This document shows, piece by piece, positions 1 to 10,618 of a stretch of 64,000 nucleotides of DNA. This DNA is from Collinsella sp. GTDB taxonomy: Bacteria; Actinomycetota; Coriobacteriia; Coriobacteriales; Coriobacteriaceae. The notes under the pieces were generated by a model. That model was given only the letters and a program-made list of their open reading frames with translations, was not told the DNA's origin and did no database searches. The stretch is from contig DXMX01000001.1 in the NCBI GenBank assembly GCA_019413955.1, forward strand, positions 30,844-94,843, written 5' to 3'. The position numbers were made by a program, and so were the translations under genes. Each line of letters begins with the position of its first letter. Position 1 is the first letter of the stretch.

Positions 1-1458
1 CCCGCCACGGCTCCCGCCACGGCTCCCGCTGCTTCCCCGGCGGTGCCGGCCTCCGCAGGCGACGCGTCGACGGTCGAGCACCAGCACAGCGATGTTTCCC
101 GTGAAACCATGGCACCGTTGCCGACCGCGGCGGCGACGTCAACGAACGCACCCGTCACGCACATGCCTATCGCTCACGACGCAGCGGCGGGCGCGGATTC
201 GGGCATTGCAATCAAGAACACGCTCTCGGCCGATGATTTTCGTCGCATGATGAACCAGATGAAGGGCGGAGCGCCGACTAAATCCACGCAAGCTGCGACC
301 CCCGCTTCACCCATACCGGCGCCGACCGTGCCGGCCGAGCAGAATACGGATGGAGCCCCGCTCGCCGCGAACTCAAAATTTACCTTTGAGAACTTTGTCT
401 ACGGCCCCGAAAACAGCCATGCCTATCGCTCGGCACTCAAGTTTGCCGCCCTCGCGGACGAGCGCGGCACATGCACATCACTGTTCATCTACGGCAAATC
501 GGGCCTGGGCAAGACGCACCTGCTGCTTGCCATCAAAAACGAGCTCGCCGAGAAGTCGCCCGAGATCAAGGTCAAGTATGCCAACTCCCAGGCATATCTG
601 GACGACCTGATGACCGAGTTCGACCGCCAAAAGAAGAGCAACGCCCCCATCATGCAGGCGTACCACGGCGTGGACGTGCTCATCATCGATGACATCCAAA
701 ACATCATCGGCAAGCGCGCGAGCGTGGACTACTTTTTCCAGCTCATGGACGAGTTCATCCGCAACAACAAGAAGGTCGTCATCGCGGCAGACCGTGCCCC
801 CAAGGACCTGAGCATGGACGAGCGTCTGACCAGCCGCTTCAACGCCGGCATGCTCTGCCTGGTCGCAGAGCCCAGCTACGAGATGAAATACAAGATCTTG
901 CAGCGCTATTACGAGAACACCATCGTCGCCGCTCCCGAGGCAGGCGACGACTCGCTGCTGGCGGCCTATGGGGGCGACGGCGGACACCTGACCGACGAGC
1001 ACTTTAAACACATGGCCGAGGTCTCGGGCACCAACATCCGCGAACTCGAGAGCTTTTGCGAGCGCTGCGCCGGCGAGGCGGGCGACCGCGAGCGCGAGGG
1101 CGGGGAGCTCACCTTTGACGATATCGACGCCATCGCCAGCCAGTACTTCGACACATCGGCCAAAAAGATCAACGTCCAGACGGTTCAGTCCGTCATCGAA
1201 GAGCAGTACGGCGTGACGCACGAGGAGCTCATCGGCCCGCGTCGCAACGCCAATATCGCCAAAGCACGCCATATCGCTATCTACCTGGCCATCGAGATGT
1301 GCGAGATGACGACCACGGCGGTGGGCGCCGAATTTGGCAACCGCAACCACTCGACCGTCAGCACGAGCTACAAAAAGGTCCAGAAGATGATCCAGGAAGA
1401 CCGTACCGTCACCGAAGACCTCAAATCGCTGCGCGATAAAATTACACTGCGCTCGTAG
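1..1458 (+). CDS. dnaA: Chromosomal replication initiator DnaA (5' partial)
   Basis: DnaA binds DnaA boxes at oriC, melts the origin and recruits the helicase. The AAA+ domain is clear: a Walker A (GKSGLGKTH) near 492-520, a Walker B (LIIDDIQ) near 680-700, and the C-terminal DNA-binding helix-turn-helix with the NRNHSTV signature near 1340-1365. The frame is open from base 1 and begins with a Pro-Ala-Thr repeat, so the natural start is probably upstream of the window; an internal GTG at 43 is possible. The N-terminal region is a long Ala/Pro/Thr-rich linker, longer than in most DnaA proteins. dnaN follows after 238 bases, the usual order at a bacterial origin. Confidence 0.95.
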   Translation, partial: PATAPATAPAASPAVPASAGDASTVEHQHSDVSRETMAPLPTAAATSTNAPVTHMPIAHDAAAGADSGIAIKNTLSADDFRRMMNQMKGGAPTKSTQAATPASPIPAPTVPAEQNTDGAPLAANSKFTFENFVYGPENSHAYRSALKFAALADERGTCTSLFIYGKSGLGKTHLLLAIKNELAEKSPEIKVKYANSQAYLDDLMTEFDRQKKSNAPIMQAYHGVDVLIIDDIQNIIGKRASVDYFFQLMDEFIRNNKKVVIAADRAPKDLSMDERLTSRFNAGMLCLVAEPSYEMKYKILQRYYENTIVAAPEAGDDSLLAAYGGDGGHLTDEHFKHMAEVSGTNIRELESFCERCAGEAGDREREGGELTFDDIDAIASQYFDTSAKKINVQTVQSVIEEQYGVTHEELIGPRRNANIAKARHIAIYLAIEMCEMTTTAVGAEFGNRNHSTVSTSYKKVQKMIQEDRTVTEDLKSLRDKITLRS

Positions 1459-1696
1459 GGAAATAGAGACACCTGTTGAAAACTTGTCGAAACCATGGGC
1501 ATAAGGTGTCTAAAACCCAACCCGCGGTGGTGAAAAGTTTTGCGCAGGTTTTGAACGTGGAAAACCACCCCCGTTGCACACAGGTTGCTGTCGATTCTCT
1601 TTCTGGGTCTGACCTGCGTCTTTGGGAGTAATCAACAGTTTCGTCAGTGCTATTACTATTATTAAGATATTTATATCTAAAGAAAGGTATTAAAAG
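1459..1696. other. Candidate origin region between dnaA and dnaN
   Basis: There is no gene here. Three nonamers in one orientation resemble the DnaA-box variant TTTTCCACA when read on the minus strand: TTTTCAACA (1474-1482), TTTTCACCA (1528-1536) and TTTTCCACG (1556-1564). An AT-rich stretch at about 1645-1690 could be the unwinding element or simply the dnaN promoter. A short inverted repeat (GACACCT near 1468, AGGTGTC near 1504) encloses the first box. The boxes are imperfect, and the region upstream of dnaA, outside the window, is an equally likely origin. Confidence 0.35.
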
Positions 1697-2800
1697 ATGA
1701 AGTTCACCGTCAGCCAGAGCTCGCTTACACAAGCCATCGGCGTCGTTATGAAGGGTGTCGCTTCGGCGTCCACCCTTCCCATCCTGTCGGGCGTGCTCGT
1801 CAAGGCGCAAGACGGCATCTTGGAATTCCAGACCTCTAACTACACCATCTCGATCCGTCATCGCATCGCGGCACATGTCGAAGAAGGGGGCGAGATGGTT
1901 ATCCCTTGTAAGATGCTCTCCAATATCACCAAGACCCTCCCCGATGCCCCGGTCACCTTTGAGCTGTCCGAGCGCCAGGTGCTGATTGGTTGTGAGAAGA
2001 GCTCTTTCCGCCTGAACACGCTCGATGCCAATGACTTCCCCGAGTTTCCGGCCTATGCCATCGAGAGCGCCGTGGAACTGCCGACCGATATCTTGTCCGA
2101 AATGGTCGGCCGCGTGTGGCGCGTCACCTCGACTGACAAGGCCCGCCCCATCCTGGGTGGCGTGCACATGAAGGTCGAGAACAACACCGTGCGCCTGGTG
2201 GCGACCGATTCCTTCCGCTTGGCCGTGTGCGATACGCAGGTCGAGACCTCAACCCTCGAGGGCTCCTTTGAACTCAACGTTCCGGCCGACGCCTTTAACG
2301 ACGCGCTGAACATCATGGCCAGCCAGGCGACCATCATGATCGGGGCTACCGACACCCAGGTCGTCTTTGAGGCCGGCAACACCACCTACGTGTCGCGCCG
2401 CATCGAGGGCGTGTACCCCAACTACAAGCAGCTCATCCCCGATTCGTGCGTGACGAGCGTCAAGATCGACGTCGCCGCCTTTAACGCCGCCCTCAAGCGC
2501 GTGGCCGTTATCGCGAGCGCCAACCCCGCCGTCAAGTTCGAGATCGATGTCGAGAACGGGCAGATGGGCCTGTCCTCCATTTCCAATGACCAGGACCTTG
2601 CGCAGGAGACGATCGATGTCGAGGCCGAGGGCGAGTCGGGCACCATCGCCTTCAACTACCACTACATCTTTGGCTGCCTCAATGCCCTGTCCAAGGAGAA
2701 GGAGATCACGCTGGAGCTCAAGAGCTACTCGCAGGCGGGCATCTTCAAGTCCTACGACAAGATCAACTACCTGTACCTGGTCATGCCGGTCCGCATCTAG
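1697..2800 (+). CDS. dnaN: DNA polymerase III beta sliding clamp
   Basis: This is the ring-shaped processivity clamp that tethers the replicative polymerase to DNA. At 367 residues it has the normal family length, with three repeated clamp domains. It begins MKFTVSQSSL and ends in the conserved YLVMPVRI, which forms part of the partner-binding pocket. The ATG at 1697 follows an AAAGGTATTAAAAG ribosome site. It lies between dnaA and recF in the standard replication cluster; recF starts 10 bases after its stop, so the two are probably co-transcribed. Confidence 0.96.
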   Translation: MKFTVSQSSLTQAIGVVMKGVASASTLPILSGVLVKAQDGILEFQTSNYTISIRHRIAAHVEEGGEMVIPCKMLSNITKTLPDAPVTFELSERQVLIGCEKSSFRLNTLDANDFPEFPAYAIESAVELPTDILSEMVGRVWRVTSTDKARPILGGVHMKVENNTVRLVATDSFRLAVCDTQVETSTLEGSFELNVPADAFNDALNIMASQATIMIGATDTQVVFEAGNTTYVSRRIEGVYPNYKQLIPDSCVTSVKIDVAAFNAALKRVAVIASANPAVKFEIDVENGQMGLSSISNDQDLAQETIDVEAEGESGTIAFNYHYIFGCLNALSKEKEITLELKSYSQAGIFKSYDKINYLYLVMPVRI

Positions 2801-2810
2801 CAACTGCCCT

Positions 2811-3917
2811 ATGACCATGTTCGCCCGCGATCTTTCCGTCGCGCACTACCGCAGCTTCGATAGCTATCGCCTTGCCCTGGACGAGGGCGTGACGATACTT
2901 GCGGGACCCAACGCGGCGGGAAAGACCAATCTCATAGAGGCGCTGCAGCTGCTGACGAGCGGCGCCTCGTTTAGGCATCCGACCGCAGCCGAGCTCGTCC
3001 ATGACGGCGTGGGCTCGTGCAAGGTCGAGCTGAGGCTCGAGGGCGACGGCCGCGTGCTTGATATGGGATTGAGCGCGGAGGACGGTAAACGCTCGTTTAG
3101 CCGCAACGGCAAGAGATGCTCTGCCGCCGGTGTGCGCGGGGTTCTGCCGAGCGTGCTGTTTTGCCCCGACCATCTGGACATGGTTAAGCGAGGCGCCAGT
3201 GTGCGCCGCGCCGCCCTCGACGACTTTGGCATGCAACTGAGCGCACGCTATGCCGATCTTGCGAGCACCTATGGTCGCTGCGTGACCCAGCGTAACGCCT
3301 TGCTCAAGGAGGCCTGGTGCTGCCGCGAGATGCTCGGCGCGTGGAACGATTCGATTGCCCGCGCGGGCGCGGCTCTGCTCGTGCACCGGTTGGCCCTGCT
3401 CGACCGGCTGGCGGGCCATGTGCGTACTGCCTACGGGCAAGTGGCGTCCGGTGAAGCCGCCAACGTGTCCTATGCGTCCACGCTGGGGGATTTGCCCCAG
3501 GTCGATGATCGCGAAGAGCTGAAGGGCTGGGCGTACGAGCGCATGCTGGCTGCCCTTGATGAGCACGCCGACGAGGAAATTCGCCGCGGCGTGACGTTGG
3601 TGGGACCGCATCGCGACGAGATTGAGTTTGCTGTGGCGGGTCGCTCCGCCCGTTCATTTGCCAGCCAAGGTCAGCAGCGAACGTTGGTTCTGGCCTGGAA
3701 GGTGGCGGAGGTGGCCGTGGCTCGCGATGTCCTGGGCACCGCCCCACTGCTGCTTTTGGACGACGTGATGAGCGAACTCGACGGCGAACGCCGCGGTGCT
3801 TTCCTGCGGCTGATCGGCGATGATATCCAGACGGTCATAACCACGACCAACCTGGGGTACTTTACCGATGACCTGCTTGATCGAGCCAAGGTGGTGAGCA
3901 TGGGTGAGACGTGCTAA
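2811..3917 (+). CDS. recF: DNA replication and repair protein RecF
   Basis: RecF is an SMC-like ATPase that loads RecA at single-strand gaps and helps restart stalled forks. The 368-residue protein has a Walker A (GPNAAGKTN) near residue 30 and a C-terminal ABC-type Walker B/D-loop (LLLLDDVMSELD) near residue 315. I chose the ATG at 2811, just after dnaN, because the conserved sequence begins there; the frame is open further upstream, but only as a shadow of dnaN. The 3' end overlaps the DUF721 gene by 14 bases, suggesting translational coupling. Confidence 0.93.
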   Translation: MTMFARDLSVAHYRSFDSYRLALDEGVTILAGPNAAGKTNLIEALQLLTSGASFRHPTAAELVHDGVGSCKVELRLEGDGRVLDMGLSAEDGKRSFSRNGKRCSAAGVRGVLPSVLFCPDHLDMVKRGASVRRAALDDFGMQLSARYADLASTYGRCVTQRNALLKEAWCCREMLGAWNDSIARAGAALLVHRLALLDRLAGHVRTAYGQVASGEAANVSYASTLGDLPQVDDREELKGWAYERMLAALDEHADEEIRRGVTLVGPHRDEIEFAVAGRSARSFASQGQQRTLVLAWKVAEVAVARDVLGTAPLLLLDDVMSELDGERRGAFLRLIGDDIQTVITTTNLGYFTDDLLDRAKVVSMGETC

Positions 3918-4467
3918 TTACGAGCGCGAGAGCGAAACGGTCGCCTTCAGTGGCTTGTTGAACGCAGAGCGCCAGCGCATCCTGGCGGCTGCGACCCCTG
4001 AGCGCCGTGCGCAGATGGAGGCCGCCGAGGAGTCGCGCGCGGTCTATCGCGCGTGGAACGCGGTGTGCTCGGGCACGCGCGAGGGGCGGCATGTGACGGG
4101 CCTGCGCTACCTGCCCGAGTCCAATGAGCTGCTGGTATATCTCGACTCGCCCTCGTGGACGCAGGAAATGACGTTGTTGCGCGAGATCATCCGCGCGCGC
4201 ATGGAGCGCGCCGGTGCGCATGTGGATGGCCTGGTGTTCAAAACCACCGCGCCCGGTCACACGCCGCCCGCCGCCAAGGAGCGCCTTCGCCCAGCGGCGA
4301 CCGAGCGCCCGCCGGCCCCACACGCCGACCTCAGCGATGCCGAGCGCACCGAGATTGAGCGCCAAGTGGCGCCCATCGAAGACCAAAAACTGCGCGAGGC
4401 CCTCGAGAACGCCATGAGAGCCAGTGCCGAGTGGGCCAAGGGCGTGCAAAGCAAAAAAGAGCCTTAA
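3904..4467 (+). CDS. DUF721 protein, DciA-type helicase loader
   Basis: This 187-residue protein has the DUF721 core at about residues 20-105, including LRYLPESNELLVYLDSPSW and a following helix. DUF721 proteins include DciA, the ancestral loader of the replicative helicase DnaB in bacteria lacking DnaC or DnaI; no DnaC or DnaI gene is seen here, and dnaB lies 15 kb downstream. The C-terminal third is Ala/Pro/Glu-rich and probably disordered. The start is a GTG overlapping the end of recF, with AAGGTGG about 8 bases upstream. The helicase-loader role is inferred from family and position. Confidence 0.75.
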   Translation: MRRANYERESETVAFSGLLNAERQRILAAATPERRAQMEAAEESRAVYRAWNAVCSGTREGRHVTGLRYLPESNELLVYLDSPSWTQEMTLLREIIRARMERAGAHVDGLVFKTTAPGHTPPAAKERLRPAATERPPAPHADLSDAERTEIERQVAPIEDQKLREALENAMRASAEWAKGVQSKKEP

Positions 4468-4493
4468 ATCGCATCTGGTGGCCTTGTAGAGCC

Positions 4494-4523
4494 AAATACC
4501 CTCGTTCCCGAGGGTATTTTTTT
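4494..4523 (+). terminator. Rho-independent terminator after the recF/DUF721 unit
   Basis: An 11-bp perfect stem (AAATACCCTCG, loop TTCC, CGAGGGTATTT) runs into a T tract. It separates the dnaN-recF-DUF721 transcript from gyrB. Confidence 0.85.
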
Positions 4524-4530
4524 ACGATAA

Positions 4531-6603
<2,073 letters not shown>

Positions 6604-6614
6604 GAGGAGGTAAC

Positions 6615-9356
6615 GTGGCAGACGATATCAACAATAACGAGGGTATGGACGAGGCCGGCGATGCCGGTATGCCCGATGATCTGAAGCGCCTGCTTGCCCG
6701 TGCTGAGCAGGGCGAGGACGGCGATCCGGACGCCTATAACCCCGATGCCGATGATGATGAGGAAGAGGACGACGACGGTGAGCTCGAGGAGAGCTTTGGC
6801 GAAGTCGATCGTGGCGCCTCGGCCGGCGAGGACATCAACGGCGGCCAGCTCCAGATTTCGGAGTTCGGTCGCGAGATGAAGCAGTCGTTCATCGAGTATT
6901 CGATGTCGGTTATCACAGCGCGTGCCCTGCCGGACGTGCGCGACGGCTTAAAGCCGGTACACCGCCGCATCCTGTACGCGATGAACGAGAGCGGCATCTA
7001 CCCCAACCGCCCACACAAAAAGTCGGCCTGGACGGTCGGCGAAGTTATCGGTAAGTACCACCCGCACGGTGACTTTGCGGTCTACGAGGCCATGGTCCGC
7101 CTGGCGCAGTGGTTCTCCATGCGCACGCCGCTCATCGACGGTCACGGCAACTTCGGCAACATCGATGGCGACGGCGCGGCGGCCATGCGTTACACCGAGA
7201 GCCGCCTGGCCAAGCCCGCCATGGAACTGCTGCGTGACTTGCAGAAGGATACCGTCGACTGGCAGCCCAACTACGACGAATCGCTCGCCGAGCCCGTGGC
7301 ACTGCCTGCGCGCTTCCCCAACCTGCTGGTCAACGGCAGCCAGGGCATCGCCGTCGGCATGGCCACCAACATCGCCCCGCATAACCTCACCGAGGCGATC
7401 GAGGCCACCTGCTACCTGATCGACAACCCCGACGCCACCGTCGACGAGCTCATGCAGATCATACCCGGTCCGGACTTCCCCACCGGCGCCATCATCATGG
7501 GCAGCGCCGGCATTAAGCAGAGCTACGAGACCGGCCGCGGCTCCATTACCGTGCGTGCCAAGGCACATGTGGAGTCCACCAAGACCGGCCGCAGCCGCCT
7601 GGTCTTTACCGAGATTCCCTACATGGTCAACAAGGGCACCCTGCAGGAGAAGATCGCCCAACTCGTCAACGACAAGCGCATTGAGGGCATCTCGGATATG
7701 CGCGATGAGTCCAACCAGAAGGGCATCCGTCTGGTCATCGAGCTCAAGAAGGGCGTCATTCCGCAGGTCGTGCTCAACAACCTGTATAAGTACACCTCGC
7801 TGCAGACGACCTTTGGCGCCAACAACCTGGCACTCGTCAACGGCGTTCCCAAATGCCTGAGCCTGCGCGAGATGCTGCAGCACTACATCGACCACCAGGT
7901 CGACGTCGTCACCCGCCGCACCCGCTTCGACCTTAAGAAGGCCCAGGCCCGCGCGCATATCCTCGAGGGCTACCTGATGGCCCTTGACCATATCGACGAG
8001 GTCATCAGCATCATCCGCTCCTCGCAGACCGACTCCGAGGCCAGCAGCCGACTGATCGAACGCTTTGGCTTTACGCCCGAGCAGACCACGGCCATCCTCG
8101 AGATGAAGCTGCGCCGCCTGACCGGCCTGGAGCGCGACAAGATCCAAGAAGAGTTGGACGGCCTGCGCCGCGCCATCGCCTACTACGAGGACCTGCTGGC
8201 GCACGAGGAGAAGATTCTGGGCGTCATCAAGGAAGAGATGCGCGAGATCTCCAAGAAGTTTGGCGACAAGCGCCGTACCGAAATCAGCCAGGTTGAGAAG
8301 GACCTGGATGTCGAGGACCTCATCGCCGACGAGGATATGGTCGTGACCATCACCCACACCGGCTACGTTAAGCGTATCCCAGTGGCTGCCTACCGTGCCC
8401 AGAAGCGCGGTGGCAAGGGCGTGTCGGGCGTCAACCTCAAAGAGGACGACGTTATCGATGAGATGTTCATCGCGTCCACGCACGAGTACGTGCTGTTCTT
8501 CTCGAGCAAGGGCAAGGTCTATCGCCTGAAGGTGCACGAGCTGCCGGTGGGTACGCGCCAGGCGCGCGGTACCGCGATCGTCAACCTGCTGCCCTTCGAG
8601 GAAGGCGAGAAGATCGCGAGCGTCATCAGCTGCCGCGAGTTCCCGGCCGACGAGTTCCTGATGTTTGCCACCAAGAGCGGCATGGTCAAAAAGACCGTGA
8701 TGAGCGCATATGACCGCAGCCGTCGCGACGGCCTGATCGCTATCAACCTGCGTGACGACGACGCGCTGCTGAACGTGCGCCGCGTGCGCGAGGGCGACAA
8801 GATTATCCTGGCCACCACCGCGGGCAAGGCGATCATGTTCTCCGAGGAGCAGGTGCGCGCCACCGGCCGCGATACCAGCGGCGTTCGCGGTATCGGTCTG
8901 AAGGACGGCGTGAGCGTTCTGGGCATGGAAGTCACTAACGGCAACGGCGATCTATTCGTCATCACCGAGCGCGGCTACGGCAAGCGCACGCCGGTCGCGG
9001 ACTACCCGGAGCAGAATCGCGGCGGTCAGGGCGTCTACACCATTCAAATGACCGAGCGTAAGGGTAACCTCGCGGCCATGAAGACGGTGGGCCCGCAGCA
9101 CGAGCTGTTCATCGTGACGGAGGGCGCGACGGTCATTCGCGTCAAGACCGACGAGATCAGCCAGACCGGCCGCGCCACCCAGGGCGTCAAGATGATGACC
9201 GTCGACGACAACGACCGCATCTGCGCCGTGGCCCGCATGACGGCCGCCAAAGAGAGGCCCGAAGGCGAAGCCATAGAAAACGGCTCCGCCCCCGAAGAAA
9301 CCCCTGTCGATCTAGGCGACGGCAACGACATGCCGGAAGATCTCCTTGACGAGTAA
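6615..9356 (+). CDS. gyrA: DNA gyrase subunit A
   Basis: GyrA is the DNA cleavage and rejoining subunit. The catalytic tyrosine is Tyr193 in AAMRYTES, and the C-terminal beta-pinwheel has a GyrA box (QKRGGKG). The start is GTG 6615 behind GAGGAGG. The 913 residues include an N-terminal extension of about 75 residues very rich in Asp and Glu, ahead of the usual start of homology ([12 protein letters not shown]). In the quinolone-resistance region the sequence reads [12 protein letters not shown], so the position equivalent to E. coli Ser83 is Phe154 (codon TTT, 7074-7076) and Asp87 is Glu. Phe at this position is associated with fluoroquinolone resistance in other bacteria. Confidence 0.96.
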   Translation: MADDINNNEGMDEAGDAGMPDDLKRLLARAEQGEDGDPDAYNPDADDDEEEDDDGELEESFGEVDRGASAGEDINGGQLQISEFGREMKQSFIEYSMSVITARALPDVRDGLKPVHRRILYAMNESGIYPNRPHKKSAWTVGEVIGKYHPHGDFAVYEAMVRLAQWFSMRTPLIDGHGNFGNIDGDGAAAMRYTESRLAKPAMELLRDLQKDTVDWQPNYDESLAEPVALPARFPNLLVNGSQGIAVGMATNIAPHNLTEAIEATCYLIDNPDATVDELMQIIPGPDFPTGAIIMGSAGIKQSYETGRGSITVRAKAHVESTKTGRSRLVFTEIPYMVNKGTLQEKIAQLVNDKRIEGISDMRDESNQKGIRLVIELKKGVIPQVVLNNLYKYTSLQTTFGANNLALVNGVPKCLSLREMLQHYIDHQVDVVTRRTRFDLKKAQARAHILEGYLMALDHIDEVISIIRSSQTDSEASSRLIERFGFTPEQTTAILEMKLRRLTGLERDKIQEELDGLRRAIAYYEDLLAHEEKILGVIKEEMREISKKFGDKRRTEISQVEKDLDVEDLIADEDMVVTITHTGYVKRIPVAAYRAQKRGGKGVSGVNLKEDDVIDEMFIASTHEYVLFFSSKGKVYRLKVHELPVGTRQARGTAIVNLLPFEEGEKIASVISCREFPADEFLMFATKSGMVKKTVMSAYDRSRRDGLIAINLRDDDALLNVRRVREGDKIILATTAGKAIMFSEEQVRATGRDTSGVRGIGLKDGVSVLGMEVTNGNGDLFVITERGYGKRTPVADYPEQNRGGQGVYTIQMTERKGNLAAMKTVGPQHELFIVTEGATVIRVKTDEISQTGRATQGVKMMTVDDNDRICAVARMTAAKERPEGEAIENGSAPEETPVDLGDGNDMPEDLLDE

Positions 9357-9396
9357 GAGGCCCTAACTGTTAGAAAATATCAGACCCCATATATCG

Positions 9397-9429
9397 GCGG
9401 TCGGCGCACTGCGCGCCGACCGCTTTTTT
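9397..9429 (+). terminator. Rho-independent terminator of gyrBA
   Basis: An 11-bp stem (GCGGTCGGCGC, five-base loop, GCGCCGACCGC) is followed by six T residues, about 40 bases after the gyrA stop. Confidence 0.9.
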
Positions 9430-9603
9430 GAAAACCTTTGAACCCCGCGTCGGCCCCGGCTGCCCGGCGGCATGCGAAGTCGATCGCGAGTTCCGCACGA
9501 GCCGGAGAGCACTTAATGTGCTCTCTGTGCGAGTCAGGACTGTCCGAGTAGGCGACTTCACATGCCGCCGTGCGACCGGGGCGAACACCCTTCAAAGATT
9601 TTC
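9430..9603. repeat. 174-base imperfect inverted repeat between gyrA and the tRNA cluster
   Basis: The two halves of this segment are reverse complements with interruptions. The outer arms GAAAACCTTTGAA (9430-9442) and TTCAAAGATTTTC (9591-9603) differ at one position. The middle arms GGCGGCATGCGAAGTCG (9466-9482) and CGACTTCACATGCCGCC (9553-9569) differ at one. The tip is GAGAGCAC, TTAAT, GTGCTCTC (9505-9525). Both strands give similar short open frames, as expected for a palindrome, and I do not call a gene. It could be a structured RNA, a foldback element or a MITE remnant. Confidence 0.7.
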
Positions 9604-9614
9604 AAAAAAAGTTG

Positions 9615-9644
9615 TTGACGCGCGCGTAACGACTCGTCTAATAT
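9615..9644 (+). promoter_or_regulatory. Promoter of the tRNA-Ile/Ala/Ile cluster
   Basis: A -35 TTGACG (9615-9620) and -10 TAATAT (9639-9644) are separated by 18 bases. Transcription would start near 9651, a few bases before the first tRNA. Confidence 0.75.
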
Positions 9645-9658
9645 ATCCCTTGCGCGAT

Positions 9659-9735
9659 GGACCTGTAGCTCAGTTGGTTAGAGCGTCCGGCTGATAACCG
9701 GGAGGCCACAAGTTCGAATCTTGTCAGGTCCACCA
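9659..9735 (+). tRNA. tRNA-Ile (GAU anticodon)
   Basis: A complete 77-base cloverleaf has acceptor arms GGACCTG and CAGGTCC, D loop AGCTCAGTTGGTTAGAG, anticodon loop CTGATAA, T arm GTTCGAATC and an encoded CCA end. It is the first of two nearly identical copies; they differ at one base in the variable region (GGAGGCCAC here, GGAGGTCAC in the second). Confidence 0.97.
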
Positions 9736-9746
9736 CTTTCTTTCGC

Positions 9747-9791
9747 AATAAACACCCCAGCGAGAGCCGAGTCGCCGCTGGGGTGTTTATT
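9747..9791. terminator. Strong hairpin between tRNA-Ile and tRNA-Ala
   Basis: A perfect 16-bp stem (AATAAACACCCCAGCG at 9747-9762 and CGCTGGGGTGTTTATT at 9776-9791) encloses a 13-base loop. The T-rich ends on either strand could make it a bidirectional terminator or a processing signal within the tRNA transcript. It suggests that the first tRNA-Ile may be expressed separately from the next two. Confidence 0.6.
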
Positions 9792-9802
9792 ACTGTCTCC
9801 GT

Positions 9803-9878
9803 GGGGGTTTAGCTCAGCTGGGAGAGCGCGGGCTTTGCAAGCCTGAGGTCAGGGGTTCGATCCCCCTAACCTCCACCA
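9803..9878 (+). tRNA. tRNA-Ala (UGC anticodon)
   Basis: This 76-base tRNA has acceptor arms GGGGGTT and AACCTCC with one G-U pair, anticodon loop TTTGCAA, T loop GGTTCGATCC and an encoded CCA. The Ile-Ala pairing is typical of rRNA spacers, but no 16S or 23S sequence flanks it here. Confidence 0.97.
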
Positions 9879-9882
9879 TGAT

Positions 9883-9959
9883 GGACCTGTAGCTCAGTTG
9901 GTTAGAGCGTCCGGCTGATAACCGGGAGGTCACAAGTTCGAATCTTGTCAGGTCCACCA
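9883..9959 (+). tRNA. tRNA-Ile (GAU anticodon), second copy
   Basis: This 77-base tRNA differs from the copy at 9659-9735 at one base. It starts 4 bases after the CCA of tRNA-Ala, so the two are certainly on one transcript. Confidence 0.97.
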
Positions 9960-9973
9960 TCAAAACTGTGAAG

Positions 9974-10003
9974 AGCCCTGGGGCATTGCCTCGGGGCTTT
10001 TTT
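9974..10003 (+). terminator. Terminator of the tRNA cluster
   Basis: An 11-bp stem with two G-U pairs (AGCCCTGGGGC, loop ATT, GCCTCGGGGCT) is followed by a run of T. Confidence 0.85.
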
Positions 10004-10117
10004 CTTGTCTGCGATAAATCTCATTTTGGTTTTGTGTGCTGTGCGAAAGTTTGGGTAGTATAGCTATTCAATGCGGCGGACTGCCGCGTGTTAACCGCTA
10101 CGTACCGGAGGTGTTCC

Positions 10118-10618
10118 ATGGTTCGTGTCGACATAGAGACCATCGTCATGGCCGCCGGTCCCGTGCCATCGCTTATCGTGCTTCGCGAGCGCTGCAGCAA
10201 ATCGGACTCGCCCGCGCCACTGCGTTCCCTTTCCATTCAGACTGGTTCGTTTGAAGCTGCTGCCATCAGCCGCGGCATCGATAGCGGTCGCGCCGAGCGC
10301 CCGATTACCCATGACCTGTTGCTCGATACTGTTGGTGCCCTGGGTGCCAAGCTCGAACGCATCGAAATCGTTCGCGCCGAGCCGCCCGTGTTTTACGCGA
10401 CGGTTGTCGTGTTGGCCGATGGCAACGAGCATAAGATCGATGCGCGTCCGAGCGACGCCATCGCCCTCGCCGTACGCAGTAATGCCCCCATGTTCGTTGA
10501 AGACGACATCATGAATCGCCTGGGCACCGTTTCTGCCCATGCCGAGGAAGTCGACGACGAGCAAGAGTTCGAGAAGTTCGACGAGTTCGTCCATACGCTC
10601 TCCCCCGATGACTTCTAA
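10118..10618 (+). CDS. Bifunctional nuclease family protein (DUF151)
   Basis: This 166-residue protein matches the DUF151/BFN family in its C-terminal half: FYATVVVLADGNEHKIDARPSDAIALAVRSNAPMFVEDDIM is characteristic, with PSDAIALA its most conserved part. Some members have RNase and DNase activity, but function in most bacteria is unproven. The start is ATG 10118 with GGAGG at 10107-10111. The C-terminus is acidic. The next gene begins directly after the stop, so the two are translationally coupled. Confidence 0.8.
   Translation: MVRVDIETIVMAAGPVPSLIVLRERCSKSDSPAPLRSLSIQTGSFEAAAISRGIDSGRAERPITHDLLLDTVGALGAKLERIEIVRAEPPVFYATVVVLADGNEHKIDARPSDAIALAVRSNAPMFVEDDIMNRLGTVSAHAEEVDDEQEFEKFDEFVHTLSPDDF

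Noticed and set aside
1..60. GTG at 43 as the certain dnaA start
   Set aside because: The frame is open to the window edge with the same Pro/Ala/Thr composition and no ribosome site at 43, so the gene is treated as partial.
9370..9694. Short open frames on both strands over the gyrA-tRNA spacer
   Set aside because: Their similar translations result from the palindrome; they run into a terminator and a tRNA and lack ribosome sites.
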